The notes under the pieces were generated by a model. That model worked only from the letters and a program-made list of their open reading frames with translations, did not search any database and was not told where the DNA came from. From Microvirga vignae (GTDB lineage: Bacteria > Pseudomonadota > Alphaproteobacteria > Rhizobiales > Beijerinckiaceae): a stretch of 64,000 bases of DNA. Of this stretch, positions 1 through 7,862 are shown in pieces. Position 1 is the stretch's first letter; each line of letters begins with the position of its first letter. The stretch lies in the NCBI RefSeq assembly GCF_001017175.1, contig NZ_LCYG01000022.1:5320-69319 (forward strand), read 5' to 3'. Both the position numbers and the translations under genes were made by a program.

Positions 1-114
1 ATCCTTCGCGCTGATTGGCGCTATCGTCGCTCAGCCCCTTCTTAAGGCCGTTTGGTCCCCGCAAATAACCACCGCTCAATTGGCCCGGTCCCCTCGATAA
101 CACATGTGAAGAGC

Positions 115-774
115 CTATCCAGGGCGGCGGGTGCGCAGATTGGGTCCGCAAGCGCCAAGCATGATCAGCGAAGGCTCTGCGTTTGGTGGGGGTCGTCTCT
201 GGAAGTGCCGCCCAGCATCCTTCGCCTCGACACCCAAGCCAGCTGCCAGATCGAGGAGGTGCCTGGTGGCTCTGAACCGTGCGGCTTTACCTTTTTGGTA
301 TCGGCTGGTCTGCCCTACCTCCCAGTTGATGGTCTTCATGTCGTTGAAGCCATCGACAACCTCGATCAGCCTGAGTGCTTCCATAGCCTTCGTGATGGCC
401 ATGAACTGGCGGTAGGTGACCTCGCCACCGGAGAACGACTTAGCTTGTCGTGAGCGGAAAACCCAGCCACCACGACCGATCTTCGCTGCCAGCAGGAGAT
501 CGCCCAGGAAGGCCTCTGCAGCCCTCAGAAACGCAGTTTGAGTAGCTCCAGTGCGCTTGCGCTGTCGAACACCTGCACTGGCCTCATGCGCCTCCAGAAG
601 CCTTACAGCGGCAGAAACGAAGGACCGCGCCTCGACGCTCTCAGCCCGTCGGGTAAGGGTCGCCATAGGGGCGGTCAGGAGATCTTGAGGATCTGTGTAG
701 CCGTCTTGGCACCGGTGGGAAGTTGTGGCTGCATTCTCAGCCTCCACCTGTCCTACCTGCTCGTACACCTGCAA
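115..774 (-). pseudogene. Hypothetical protein, probably truncated
   Basis: A 219-residue frame. Residues about 45-185 look like a folded, charged protein: an Ala/Leu-rich helical part, then a stretch with GRGGWVFRSRQAKSFSGG and a basic segment ending in HFQRRPPPN. From memory this resembles the N-terminal part of longer plasmid- or phage-associated hypothetical proteins of Methylobacterium-type bacteria, but I cannot name the family. After RRPPPN the sequence turns low-complexity and ends at a stop, which suggests a frameshift or deletion. The first ~35 residues may lie upstream of the true start. It could also be a complete protein with an atypical tail. I call it a remnant with modest confidence. 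Confidence 0.4.
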
Positions 775-1085
775 TCGTCACCCCCAATATTCGAAGTAAC
801 GAGGTTATACGTTAGTAAACGCAAGCTTACATAGGCGCGTTTTGTCTCACATGCATGGCTGCTTGCTGGTCAGATGGCCAGAAATACAACTGTCCAACCA
901 TAATGTTTGATCAACTTATTTCGCTATGCTGACAACAGCATGCCCAGATCTCCGCACAAGAGAAAGCTACGTCATTTCATTCGGGTGTGCGTAAGGCCCT
1001 ATCTAACCAAGATCCTAAACGGCACCCAAGGTCCAGCGTTATCATCGGGATAGAGCAAGCTGTGCTAAACCCAGGGAGGTTTCCG
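775..1085. other. Non-coding stretch
   Basis: No convincing coding frame. AT-richer than its surroundings around 790-830, with a short inverted pair TAACG/CGTTA at about 798-814, as might be expected of a promoter or operator for the minus-strand frame on the left. Nothing else is recognisable. Confidence 0.4.
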
Positions 1086-1241
1086 ATGAACATGAGCGAC
1101 ATGGCTCACAGGGTCACGGATGCCATCAAGCGGATGACTGACAGGCTGACCCACCGCCGGGACATCCAGCCCAAGCGACCGACTGCTAAGAGTGACGAGA
1201 TTGGTCTAGGGGCGTCGGACAAGTGGGATGATGTTCTCTGA
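1086..1241 (+). CDS. Small hypothetical protein (51 aa)
   Basis: I choose ATG 1086 because GGGAGGT lies about 6 bases upstream; a longer frame starting at 987 has no such site. The product is hydrophilic, basic in the middle (KRMTDRLTHRR) and ends in DKWDDVL. There is no signal peptide or membrane segment and no family I recognise. It sits convergent to the serine recombinase gene, 28 bp from its stop, in the accessory part of the window. Confidence 0.45.
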   Translation: MNMSDMAHRVTDAIKRMTDRLTHRRDIQPKRPTAKSDEIGLGASDKWDDVL

Positions 1242-1269
1242 GAGGCACACAGTCATCTGGTTAGGCCCA

Positions 1270-1821
1270 TTAGGACGCTAAGACCCTGAACACCGAGCGC
1301 TCTCCGATGCCCAGCTTCTGGGCGATCTCGCGCTTGGACACACCGTGGGACGCCAGCATTTTGATCTCGTCGGCCCGAGCCCGAGCGGTCGGGGCGCGGC
1401 CTCTGTACTTGTTCTCAGCCTTCGCCTTGGCGATGCCCTCGCGCTGGCGCTCCAGCATCATCTCCCGCTCGAACTGGGCCACGCTGCCCCGGACGTTGAG
1501 CATCAGCTTGCCAGTTGGCGTGTTAGTATCGATGCCGAGGTTGAGGATACGAAGGCCGACCTTCTTCGCCTCCAGCTGCTGCAGGATCTGACCCAGGTGA
1601 ACCACAGATCGAGCAAGGCGATCCAACTTGGTCACGACGAGGGTGTCTCCTTCACGCACATAATCCAGGGCGGCGTCCAGGGCTTCCCGGGGACCGACAG
1701 AGGACGTCTGCTCCAGGAAGATCTTGCCGCACCCAAGAGCCTGTAGATCGCGTTCCTGGACCTCCAGGCCAGCCACCTGATCGAGGATGCTTGTGCGTCC
1801 GTAGCCAACCAGCATCGTCAT
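1270..1821 (-). CDS. Serine recombinase (resolvase/invertase family)
   Basis: Site-specific DNA recombinase of the small serine resolvase/invertase type, about 183 aa from the chosen start. The N-terminal catalytic domain has the YGRTS motif with the nucleophilic serine about residue 11, the arginine motif TKLDRLARS near residue 65, and the TPTGKLMLNVRGSVAQFERE segment before the long E helix. The last ~45 residues form a helix-turn-helix (KREIAQKLGIGERSVFRVL). ATG 1821 is preferred because AGGAA precedes it by about 8 bases; in-frame ATGs at 1836 and 1878 are possible. Inverted CTGCCA/TGGCAG repeats upstream look like its recombination or operator sites. No transposase is nearby, so it may be the resolvase relic of a transposon or an island-borne invertase. 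Confidence 0.9.
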   Translation of the reverse strand: MTMLVGYGRTSILDQVAGLEVQERDLQALGCGKIFLEQTSSVGPREALDAALDYVREGDTLVVTKLDRLARSVVHLGQILQQLEAKKVGLRILNLGIDTNTPTGKLMLNVRGSVAQFEREMMLERQREGIAKAKAENKYRGRAPTARARADEIKMLASHGVSKREIAQKLGIGERSVFRVLAS

Positions 1822-1829
1822 CTGCGTTC

Positions 1830-1946
1830 CTGCCATTGATGGCTTAGACAGAGAGGCGGGATGCCTGCCAGAAAGCAAGAACCACTTCAGTGGCAGACAG
1901 AATGATCCACAGGAAGCTCTGCCATACGATCAGGGTTCCATGGCAG
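1830..1946. repeat. Cluster of inverted repeats, putative res site
   Basis: Three inverted pairs share the core CTGCCA/TGGCAG: a short one at 1830-1843, CTGCCA at 1865-1870 with TGGCAG at 1891-1896 (32 bp overall), and CTGCCAT at 1919-1925 with ATGGCAG at 1940-1946 (exactly 28 bp overall). They lie directly upstream of the serine recombinase gene. Tn3-family res sites consist of three imperfect inverted repeats next to the resolvase gene, with subsite I being 28 bp, so the arrangement fits by position, number and size. Function is inferred. Confidence 0.5.
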
Positions 1947-2075
1947 GCTAACCTTACCTTCGTGTCTGCCTTCCTCCCTATGAGAAATGGCTGAAAAGCG
2001 ATCCTTCAACTATGATTTGAGCCAAGCCGGACAAAGTTGCTGGCTTCCTGGGTCCACCGCACAGAGAGGGCCGCC

Positions 2076-2627
2076 ATGCTGGAACTGACACACTTTTCCA
2101 GTCAGCACTGGGTGATCACACCAGCAGCACTCGCTTTGACCGAGGCGGTTCCGGCAAGCATCTCCGATCAAAAATGGCTGCTGGTTCTAACTGGGATCGC
2201 GGCCACCGAGTTCACCCAGCGCGGGACTGCCTTCGAACACTCGCCGCCTACTCAAACCCTTCGCTTCCTCCCGGAGATCAAAGAACCTTGCGACTATGTC
2301 ATCGGTCGCCATGGCATTCCGAAGCCTCCTGGCAACGAAGGCCTCCAATACCGACTGGGCTTCGAACTTGAGAACTGGTCCCTGTTCGTCACTTTCGCGC
2401 ACACCAGGAACCTTGATGCTGACTGGGACCAGTTCGCGATCAGACGGTGGAGAGCAAGTCCCTTCAGGTATGGAACCGATGTTCTCTCGCAGCGGGAGGT
2501 CACGCGTATATTCGACGGAGTTGAAGTGGATTTCACCGTCGCTGATCAGAACACTCGCTGGTATGGGATAAGCTACAATATCAATCTCCTTGGACGGATC
2601 GTTTTCACTGGGGTCGTCATTACGTGA
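2076..2627 (+). CDS. Hypothetical protein (183 aa)
   Basis: Composition is that of a real soluble protein with mixed beta-like segments rich in Trp and Phe (LGFELENWSLFVTFAHTRNLDADW) and a hydrophobic C-terminus (NINLLGRIVFTGVVIT). ATG 2076 is chosen because GAGAGGG lies just upstream; an earlier in-frame ATG-like start at 2037 lacks a ribosome site. No catalytic motif or family was recognised. It precedes the PLAT-like gene by 130 bp on the same strand, so the two could be co-expressed. It is divergent from the recombinase gene and lies to its right. Confidence 0.55.
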   Translation: MLELTHFSSQHWVITPAALALTEAVPASISDQKWLLVLTGIAATEFTQRGTAFEHSPPTQTLRFLPEIKEPCDYVIGRHGIPKPPGNEGLQYRLGFELENWSLFVTFAHTRNLDADWDQFAIRRWRASPFRYGTDVLSQREVTRIFDGVEVDFTVADQNTRWYGISYNINLLGRIVFTGVVIT

Positions 2628-2757
2628 TCTACATGGAGGAGAGGGCAGGCAGTCCGTTGTTCTTCTTCTCGGTCGAGACAGGTTCCTTGGTCCAAGAGCA
2701 TGATCGGAATGTGCATTGCTGCTGCTTGAGTGCGTCGATCCAAAACGGAGGACTGCC

Positions 2758-3201
2758 ATGGCCGACATCACACAGATCCAGCTCCGGCTTGCGACACCTA
2801 ACGGCGAAGACGTGGGAACTGACGGAGATGTCTTCCTCGGCATCGCTGGACGGGAGTTCTACATCGACGAAGACCGGGATGATTTCGAGAAGAAAGACGA
2901 CCACATCTACATCCTTGGTGACAGCGCCTCGATCCTCCATGCCGAGTTCAACGACCCGCGAATGCAGCGACTCGTTACAGACGATGTCCTGAAATTTCCT
3001 GCCTATATTCGGTTTGAGCCGGAGAACCGCGACGACAACTGGTTGCTGAACATCGTGCAGGTGACCGTGAACCCTGGGCCAGACCAGATCTTCCTCACCC
3101 GTCGCCATCCTTCGGATCCAGATGACGACCGGTTCTCGATCTGGTTAGGTCAGAGGCGCGGTAAGATTCTTTACCTTGAGATCGAACCTCGTCGAGATTA
3201 G
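2758..3201 (+). CDS. PLAT/LH2-like beta-sandwich protein (putative)
   Basis: 147 aa from ATG 2758, which follows the strong ribosome site GGAGGA. The pattern ITQIQLRLATPNGEDVGTDG followed by DVFLGIAGREF, then alternating strands and a late DNWLLNIVQVTVN strand, recalls PLAT/LH2-type domains, in which a glycine-rich start and a final Asp/Trp strand frame a lipid- or protein-binding beta-sandwich. It is highly acidic, with no signal peptide. The family assignment is my inference from the strand pattern and might be wrong. The first copy of the ~100-bp repeat lies about 165 bp downstream of its stop. Confidence 0.45.
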   Translation: MADITQIQLRLATPNGEDVGTDGDVFLGIAGREFYIDEDRDDFEKKDDHIYILGDSASILHAEFNDPRMQRLVTDDVLKFPAYIRFEPENRDDNWLLNIVQVTVNPGPDQIFLTRRHPSDPDDDRFSIWLGQRRGKILYLEIEPRRD

Positions 3202-3365
3202 CTCCGAAGACGGCGCGACTCAGCTCTATAAGAAGCTTCTAGCGAACTCAGGGTCCAGTATCTCGCTCCGTGTCCCGCTATTTTCAGCATCCGGCACGCG
3301 ACAATCCAAGCCTTGCGGCACACAATGTCGAGTTCAGGTGTGCCCTGCTCCACCCAAGACGATTT

Positions 3366-3469
3366 GGGAGTCCAGTCACCCAGACACACCCCCGGGTGGT
3401 GGGGTGGCAGGGGTATCTTCGAAAACAGGACTAAAGGTCTTGTTTTTGTTGTTGGACCTGAGAGAGCAG
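3366..3469 (+). repeat. ~100-bp structured repeat, copy 1
   Basis: First of four same-orientation copies. Conserved blocks are GGGA(C/G)TCCAG at the left, an ACCCC...GGGGT pair enclosing a G-rich loop, a TAAAGGTCTTG block and a right end GTTGTTGGACCTG. In this copy GTCCA at the left edge can also pair with TGGAC at the right edge. It lies in a 521-bp gene-free gap between the PLAT-like gene and the DUF6894 gene; the rest of that gap holds nothing recognisable. Confidence 0.7.
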
Positions 3470-3722
3470 AGTGTGGCGTCTAGAGATTTCTAGAACCTAC
3501 CAGCCGAAGCTGTGGACAGCCTGAGTTGGTTCACGGGCGCACAAAGAAGCCCCACCAGGATCGCTCGACTGATGGGGCCAGTGAGAAGGTTTGGGAGGAG
3601 TACCTTCAAGCCTCAAACTAACGAAACCGACGATTGTTGCTGGCGATACTGAACAAGTAACAGGTCGTGGAGTTGTAGGGCGAACCATTCCTGGCTGCAC
3701 CTCATGCCCCATGGGGACGACG

Positions 3723-3938
3723 ATGCCCCGCTACTTCTTCCACCTCCGCTCCAAGGATCACTTCATCTGGGACCAGGAAGGTGTTGATCTGCCTGATGCC
3801 ACAACCGCCCAAGGATCAGCGGACAAGATGGCGGCCGAACTTCGCGGTGGTCTGCTTCATGAAAGCAAGCATGGCTGCTGCTGGACTGTTGCCGTCACGA
3901 ATGAGGGTGATCAGCTCATCCACGTCACGGCGCTCTGA
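3723..3938 (+). CDS. DUF6894 family protein
   Basis: 71 aa, starting MPRYFFHLRSKDHFIWDQEG, the characteristic opening of DUF6894 small proteins that are abundant and multi-copy in Methylobacterium, Microvirga and Bradyrhizobium. The usual acidic VDLPD element and the following helix with Ala/Glu are present. ATG 3723 is chosen from the family start and the upstream GGGGACG; the open frame extends further but that part is not family-like. The function is unknown for the family. It sits in the first inter-repeat unit, convergent with the DUF551-like gene. Confidence 0.8.
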   Translation: MPRYFFHLRSKDHFIWDQEGVDLPDATTAQGSADKMAAELRGGLLHESKHGCCWTVAVTNEGDQLIHVTAL

Positions 3939-3971
3939 ATTCGAAGGATATGTCAGCCATCGACACAAGGA

Positions 3972-4184
3972 TCAGGCTGTTTCCTCCGGTGGATCCGGCA
4001 GCGGCATCCAGTGGGTCGCCACCACCACGCCATGACTTTGATCGACCCAGATGCCTCGATGTGGAGACCAGCAACCCACGGTCCGGTCCGACCACGCCGT
4101 GAAGATCAGGACAGGCGAACCGTCCCGGGGAGCCGTTTCGATTGGCCGCCATCGCCCGAAGGTGGGTGAACTAGTCAGGCTCAT
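3972..4184 (-). CDS. DUF551-like small protein
   Basis: 70 aa with the core WRPIETAPRDGSPVLIF, an aromatic middle (GCWSPHRGIWVDQ) and the end ATHWMPLPDPPEE. This WxPIxTAPxDG...THWxPLPxPP layout is that of DUF551-type proteins found in phages and genomic islands of alphaproteobacteria. No enzymatic role is established. It lies 14 bp downstream of the NepR-like gene on the same strand, so the two are probably one transcript. Confidence 0.75.
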   Translation of the reverse strand: MSLTSSPTFGRWRPIETAPRDGSPVLIFTAWSDRTVGCWSPHRGIWVDQSHGVVVATHWMPLPDPPEETA

Positions 4185-4198
4185 GGTCGAGTTTGAGA

Positions 4199-4393
4199 CT
4201 ATTCGCCTCGTTCCTGCTGTTCCAGTCGCTCCAAGAGGGTGGCCAGCCGCTCCGGCAACGGCTCGTCCATGGTCTCTTCGTACTGTGTTCGCAGGTCTCT
4301 GCCGATCTGGGCACGTAGTTTCAGATCCCAGAAGCCGAGGTTCGACAGGCTACCTCCATCTCCTTTCCACTGTAGGTCGTCCTTGATCAGCAT
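4199..4393 (-). CDS. NepR-family anti-sigma factor (orphan)
   Basis: 64 aa. Residues about 26-60, IGRDLRTQYEETMDEPLPER followed by LATLLERLE, match the two-helix NepR signature (LGxxLRxxYxxxxxEPxPxRxxxLLxxL). NepR proteins bind the EcfG-type extracytoplasmic sigma factor and release it when phosphorylated PhyR binds NepR, controlling the general stress response of alphaproteobacteria. The start has GGAGG about 10 bases upstream. No phyR, ecfG or HWE histidine kinase is adjacent, which is unusual since the canonical nepR is next to them. It is likely a paralogue that modulates a core system elsewhere. Its partner specificity cannot be read from the sequence. Confidence 0.75.
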   Translation of the reverse strand: MLIKDDLQWKGDGGSLSNLGFWDLKLRAQIGRDLRTQYEETMDEPLPERLATLLERLEQQERGE

Positions 4394-4594
4394 AATTTCC
4401 CACCTCCGCTAAACGGGCTTTCTCCCAGGTCCAGCGCAATCTTTGTTACCGTTGGGGAGGGGAACCCCTGGAGATGATTGATGTTTCAGCGTGGCGTTAA
4501 CATAAGTTAGTCCGAATTGACGCAGTGTGCCGTTCGTCTGACGGCAAGACCATCATAAGAACAACAGGGCCGAGACCAAGGCGACACAGAGCCT

Positions 4595-4690
4595 GGGACT
4601 CCAGCCGCCCAGGCACACCCCCGGTAGCGGGATGGTGGGGAGTGTCCTTGAAAATCCGGTTAAAGGTGTTGCCGTTGTTGTTCGACTCCG
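4595..4690 (+). repeat. ~100-bp structured repeat, copy 2
   Basis: Second copy, with GGGACTCCAG at the left edge and GTTAAAGGTGTTG plus GTTGTTGTTCGAC at the right. The inner hairpin is GGCAC-A-CCCC (4612-4621) facing GGGG-A-GTGTC (4637-4646): the bases outside the C/G core differ from copy 3, yet still pair. The surrounding gap 4394-5016 has no other recognisable feature. Confidence 0.7.
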
Positions 4691-5016
4691 CAAGGCCCTG
4701 TGCCTTCCCAGAAATCTCCCGTGATCTTTGGGGGCCATACTCCCTCGATGCGACTACAGCCTCACCCCAGTCTTCCCAGAGAGACCAAGGGCACCTTTTG
4801 CAACCTTGGATATTGGTGCCTATGGAGGGTCGAGCCCTGGCTGTGCTTGTGGTCAAATCCGGGAGACAGACGCACAAGCCTTCTTGGTCCCTACTGGTCA
4901 TGTGATGTCCGTCACAGCGCTCGCGATACGCGACTGTTATGCTAATTGCCAGCAGATGCGAGCCAATCTTCGCAATGGAGTCTACGCCGATCAGGGTCTA
5001 CTCGCAGGAGGGTCAA

Positions 5017-5376
5017 ATGCGCAGACTTATGATGATTTGTGCGCTTGCCACGTACTGTTTTCTGACAAACGGCTTTCTGACAAACGGCGCTGCAGCCGTT
5101 CGATTTGTAACAACCAAGCTCGACTCAAAGCCCACAGCCGATGACCTCCTCAAAACGTGCCGAGACAACAATGGTTATTACAGTGAGGGAGGCGGCAGAT
5201 GGAGTTGCAGCAAGCAATGTACGAGGGACGCTGGGTGCCGGGTGGACTGCACAAAGGACGGCTGCACGGGGAGAACGCCTGTGAGTAGGGTCGTCTCCCC
5301 GAAGGGCGGACGTCCGGACGTGGTGGACATTCTAAATGGAAACTCTTCGAGGCTCCCAACCCGCGCTGGGAATTGA
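5017..5376 (+). CDS. Secreted cysteine-rich small protein
   Basis: 119 aa from ATG 5017, which follows AGGAGGG; the open frame extends further upstream but has no ribosome site there. MRRLMMICALATYCFLTNG starts a Sec signal peptide with probable cleavage after NGAAA. The mature part has about five cysteines in the pattern C-x(11)-C-x(3)-C-x(5)-C-x(3)-C with glycines between, suggesting an extracytoplasmic disulfide-bonded fold. No family name is recalled. The signal peptide coding region contains an exact 15-bp tandem duplication (5059-5088), giving the repeated residues FLTNG. Confidence 0.6.
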   Translation: MRRLMMICALATYCFLTNGFLTNGAAAVRFVTTKLDSKPTADDLLKTCRDNNGYYSEGGGRWSCSKQCTRDAGCRVDCTKDGCTGRTPVSRVVSPKGGRPDVVDILNGNSSRLPTRAGN

Positions 5377-5552
5377 AGACAGCGGCAAGGAGTACGGGAT
5401 CATAGCCCTTCGAGGATTGAAGGCTGCAGAAAACTTGAAGAGCGACATGGAGAGGCTTCAACAAGCCCGAGCGACCAAACGGTGAGCCGATCCCACTTGC
5501 GCGACCGGCTCCTGAACGGCACAGTTCATTGACGGGTTGTGCCGGAGGGGCA

Positions 5553-5924
5553 ATGGGGCAGGTAGTTCAATTCCGTAAACGTCCGCCAAAGGACCATCCG
5601 CTCGGGAATAGACCTCTACCACGGAAGTCTCCGCAAGCAGACTGGAAGCGCGCCTCGTATAAACGACGTCACCGAGTACGCTCTTGGCTCCCAATGATAC
5701 TCGGCAGCTCACTCCTGGCAGGGTTTGTAGGTCTTGAGGTCGGCCCACCCTTGGTTGGATGCGGTATCAAAGGGAATATCAGCTCCAGTACTGGAGAGCG
5801 GATCTATCACGTTCCTGGCCAGGAGTATTACTGGGCCACCAGGATCAACTGGCTCGCTGGCGAGCGTTGGTTTTGCTCTGAGAATGCCGCTCGAAATTCT
5901 GGGTGGCGAAGAGCCAGAGTCTGA
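5553..5924 (+). CDS. Membrane-anchored sunset-domain protein
   Basis: 123 aa from ATG 5553, placed by GGAGGGG just upstream. A basic N-terminal region of ~45 residues is followed by one membrane segment (WLPMILGSSLLAGFVGLEVG). The last ~50 residues, CGIKGNISSSTGERIYHVPG ... ERWFCSENAARNSGWRRA, are a sunset domain, a small module with two conserved cysteines and a final WRRA. It is often found at the C-terminus of nucleases and exopolysaccharide-locus proteins. Here it stands alone behind an anchor, probably facing the periplasm. Copy 3 of the repeat follows 165 bp downstream. Confidence 0.75.
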   Translation: MGQVVQFRKRPPKDHPLGNRPLPRKSPQADWKRASYKRRHRVRSWLPMILGSSLLAGFVGLEVGPPLVGCGIKGNISSSTGERIYHVPGQEYYWATRINWLAGERWFCSENAARNSGWRRARV

Positions 5925-6088
5925 CCGCCTGCAACACCTCAATCCGGGTTCAGGGATATGCCCGTCTCTGACTGCAAGGAAACCTCTGTATCTTTTGTCC
6001 TCTACTCGCCAAGGGACAACCCCTGGTGGCGATGCCTTCAAGATTGCAAGCACACCGACAGAGGCGAGACCGAGTTGGACCGAAACCC

Positions 6089-6190
6089 GGGACTCCAGTC
6101 ACCCAGATACCCCCGGGTGTGGGATGGTAGGGGTATCTTCAAAGACAGGGTTAAAGGTCTTGTTCTTCTTGTTGGACCTGGGTGAGCAGT
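6089..6190 (+). repeat. ~100-bp structured repeat, copy 3
   Basis: The best-structured copy. GATACCCC (6106-6113) pairs perfectly with GGGGTATC (6130-6137); AAGAC and GTCTT form a second small stem; CACCCAG near the left edge can pair with CTGGGTG at the right edge, closing a multi-stem fold. It lies in a 578-bp gap between the sunset gene and the Crp/Fnr gene; the remaining 310 bp before the Crp/Fnr start presumably hold its promoter, but no clear -35/-10 pair was picked out. Confidence 0.7.
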
Positions 6191-6502
6191 GAACAGCCTG
6201 AAGTCTCAACTGCATGACTGCGTAAAGCCTAATATGTAGAAGATCCAAACCAACGCTTGGCTGTTTTACAAGGGCCATCTAACCGGATTGCGGTGAAGCA
6301 TCATTCGCGGACAATCTTCCGCCTAAACGCGAAGTGCTGTCGGCTTTCGTTTTAACAAGTAGCGGCTGTGCGAAATCGCAAAAAGTAACATGGGTCAAAG
6401 ACAGACCCGTGCTTGTCTGTAACGGTGGCGGATCATCAACAATAGCCATGGTGCCGGGAGCGGAACCATAAGAGAGTTCCCGCCTGCAGAACAGAGAACG
6501 TC

Positions 6503-7252
6503 ATGTTGCCTGCAGCTTCTCGATCCGATCACCATCCGCTCGTCCGCAAGCTGGAGAGCATCTTCACCCTAACCGATGACGAGCGGCAGGCCGTGCTGGA
6601 CCTACCGATGCAGGTGGCTGTCATCGAGGAGGATCAGGACATCGTCCGCGAAGGCAACCGCCCCTCCCGATCGTTTGCAATTTTAAACGGCTTTACCTGC
6701 ACCTATAAGATGACCGGCGACGGCAAGCGCCAGATCGTGGCCTTCTGCATCCCCGGTGACATGCCAGACGTGCAGAGCCTGCATCTGAAGGTGCTCGACA
6801 TCAGCGTGGCCACCCTGACCAAGTGCAGCGTCGGATTCGTCACCCATGAGGCGCTGTGGGATCTCTGCATGCGCCATCCCCGGATCACCGCCGCCTTCTG
6901 GCGCGAGACCCTGGTGGAGGGAGCTGCCTTCCGCGAGTGGATCCTCAATGTCGGGCGGCGCGAAGCCTACCACCGCATGGCGCACATCTTATGCGAGTTG
7001 CTGGTACGCCTGAGGGCAGTGGCGCTGGCCGAGGATCATGTCTGTGATCTGCCGATCACCCAGGTTGAGTTTGCCGATGCGCTCGGCATCTCGACGGTGC
7101 ATGTCAACCGGGTGCTGCAGGAGCTGCGGGCCGACGGCCTGATTGAGACGAAGGGGACCCGGCTGATCATTCCCGATTGGGAGAGGCTGAAGCAGGCGGG
7201 CGACTTTGATGAGACTTACCTTCATCTGAAGCAAGGCGGAGCAGCCGCATGA
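6503..7252 (+). CDS. Crp/Fnr family transcriptional regulator
   Basis: 249 aa. Residues about 20-130 form a cyclic-nucleotide-binding-type beta-barrel (EEDQDIVREGNRPSRSFAIL, GKRQIVAFCIPGDMPD), followed by a long dimerisation helix and a C-terminal winged helix with the recognition part LPITQVEFADALGISTVHVN and RVLQELRADGLIETKG. There is no N-terminal cysteine cluster of the FNR/FixK oxygen-sensing kind, so the ligand is unknown. Its stop overlaps the start of the next gene (ATGA), indicating translational coupling. Such regulators are multi-copy in Methylobacteriaceae. Confidence 0.9.
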   Translation: MLPAASRSDHHPLVRKLESIFTLTDDERQAVLDLPMQVAVIEEDQDIVREGNRPSRSFAILNGFTCTYKMTGDGKRQIVAFCIPGDMPDVQSLHLKVLDISVATLTKCSVGFVTHEALWDLCMRHPRITAAFWRETLVEGAAFREWILNVGRREAYHRMAHILCELLVRLRAVALAEDHVCDLPITQVEFADALGISTVHVNRVLQELRADGLIETKGTRLIIPDWERLKQAGDFDETYLHLKQGGAAA

Positions 7253-7503
7253 CCCTCACACTTCAGCCGGTGCAGGTCGCCACGGGAGCTGAAGAAGAAG
7301 ACATGCTGCTCTTTGACCGTGACCAACGGCTTCTGGCCGTGCTGGTCCAGCTCTCGCCGGAGAACGAGGTTGCTCCCGGGCAATGGTACTTGGAGGTCGG
7401 CTTTGGTCGGCTGAGCGAACTCAGCCACCCGACCTTTGCCGATCTGAGTGCTGTGGAGGACTGGGTCAATCAGCGCTCCAGAGTCGGAAGATCCCGTTGG
7501 TAA
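7249..7503 (+). CDS. Hypothetical protein coupled to the Crp/Fnr regulator
   Basis: 84 aa, starting inside the stop of the regulator gene (4-bp ATGA overlap). The sequence is acidic with regular strands (MLLFDRDQRLLAVLVQLS, GQWYLEVGFG) and ends in a short basic tail. Small partners of this type directly downstream of Crp/Fnr genes occur in Methylobacterium and Microvirga genomes as far as I recall; no function is known. The coupling suggests it acts with, or is controlled together with, the regulator. Confidence 0.65.
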   Translation: MTLTLQPVQVATGAEEEDMLLFDRDQRLLAVLVQLSPENEVAPGQWYLEVGFGRLSELSHPTFADLSAVEDWVNQRSRVGRSRW

Positions 7504-7647
7504 CGGTTCCATAGGCTTCGTGCATTCAGTGGTGCGGCATCTCGCTTGATGGCGCGCCATTTTCGGATCTCGGGACAGACGAGGCGATCACACCCTTACG
7601 GCGTCAGGCATTGAGCTCAGTTGTGCCCTGGTCGCTCAGGGTGGTCC

Positions 7648-7747
7648 GGGACTCCAGTGCCCAAGCCATACCCCGGGGTGTCAGCCCCTGCCCCGATGTT
7701 CCGAAAAGCCGCTAAAGAGCGTGATGTTGGTGTTGCACCCAGGGCTG
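7648..7747 (+). repeat. ~100-bp structured repeat, copy 4 (divergent)
   Basis: Keeps GGGACTCCAGT at the left, the CCGAAAAGCCGCTAAAG block and a GTTGGTGTTG right part, but the central hairpin is altered: GGGG-tgtcag-CCCC can form instead of the long stem of copies 2 and 3, and CAGtGCCC can pair with GGGCTG at the edges. It lies between the Crp/Fnr pair and tRNA-Gln. Confidence 0.6.
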
Positions 7748-7862
7748 TAGGGAATCGACCCTGGTGATCACATCTTCATGGAAACTCTTTTGGGTACGCA
7801 CCGACAGTAGATCTTGTGTCAACAGCTTGAGATCTGTGGAGTTTTCCAATGCCACAAGAAGA

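Noticed and set aside
2187-2843. Long minus-strand frame over the hypothetical gene 2076-2627
   Set aside because: Composition is Ser/Arg/Pro-rich without a ribosome site; it looks like the antisense shadow of the plus-strand genes.
3366-7747. Reading the four repeats as integron attC sites
   Set aside because: The core-site pair is incomplete in all copies and no tyrosine integrase is seen; the only recombinase is of the serine type.
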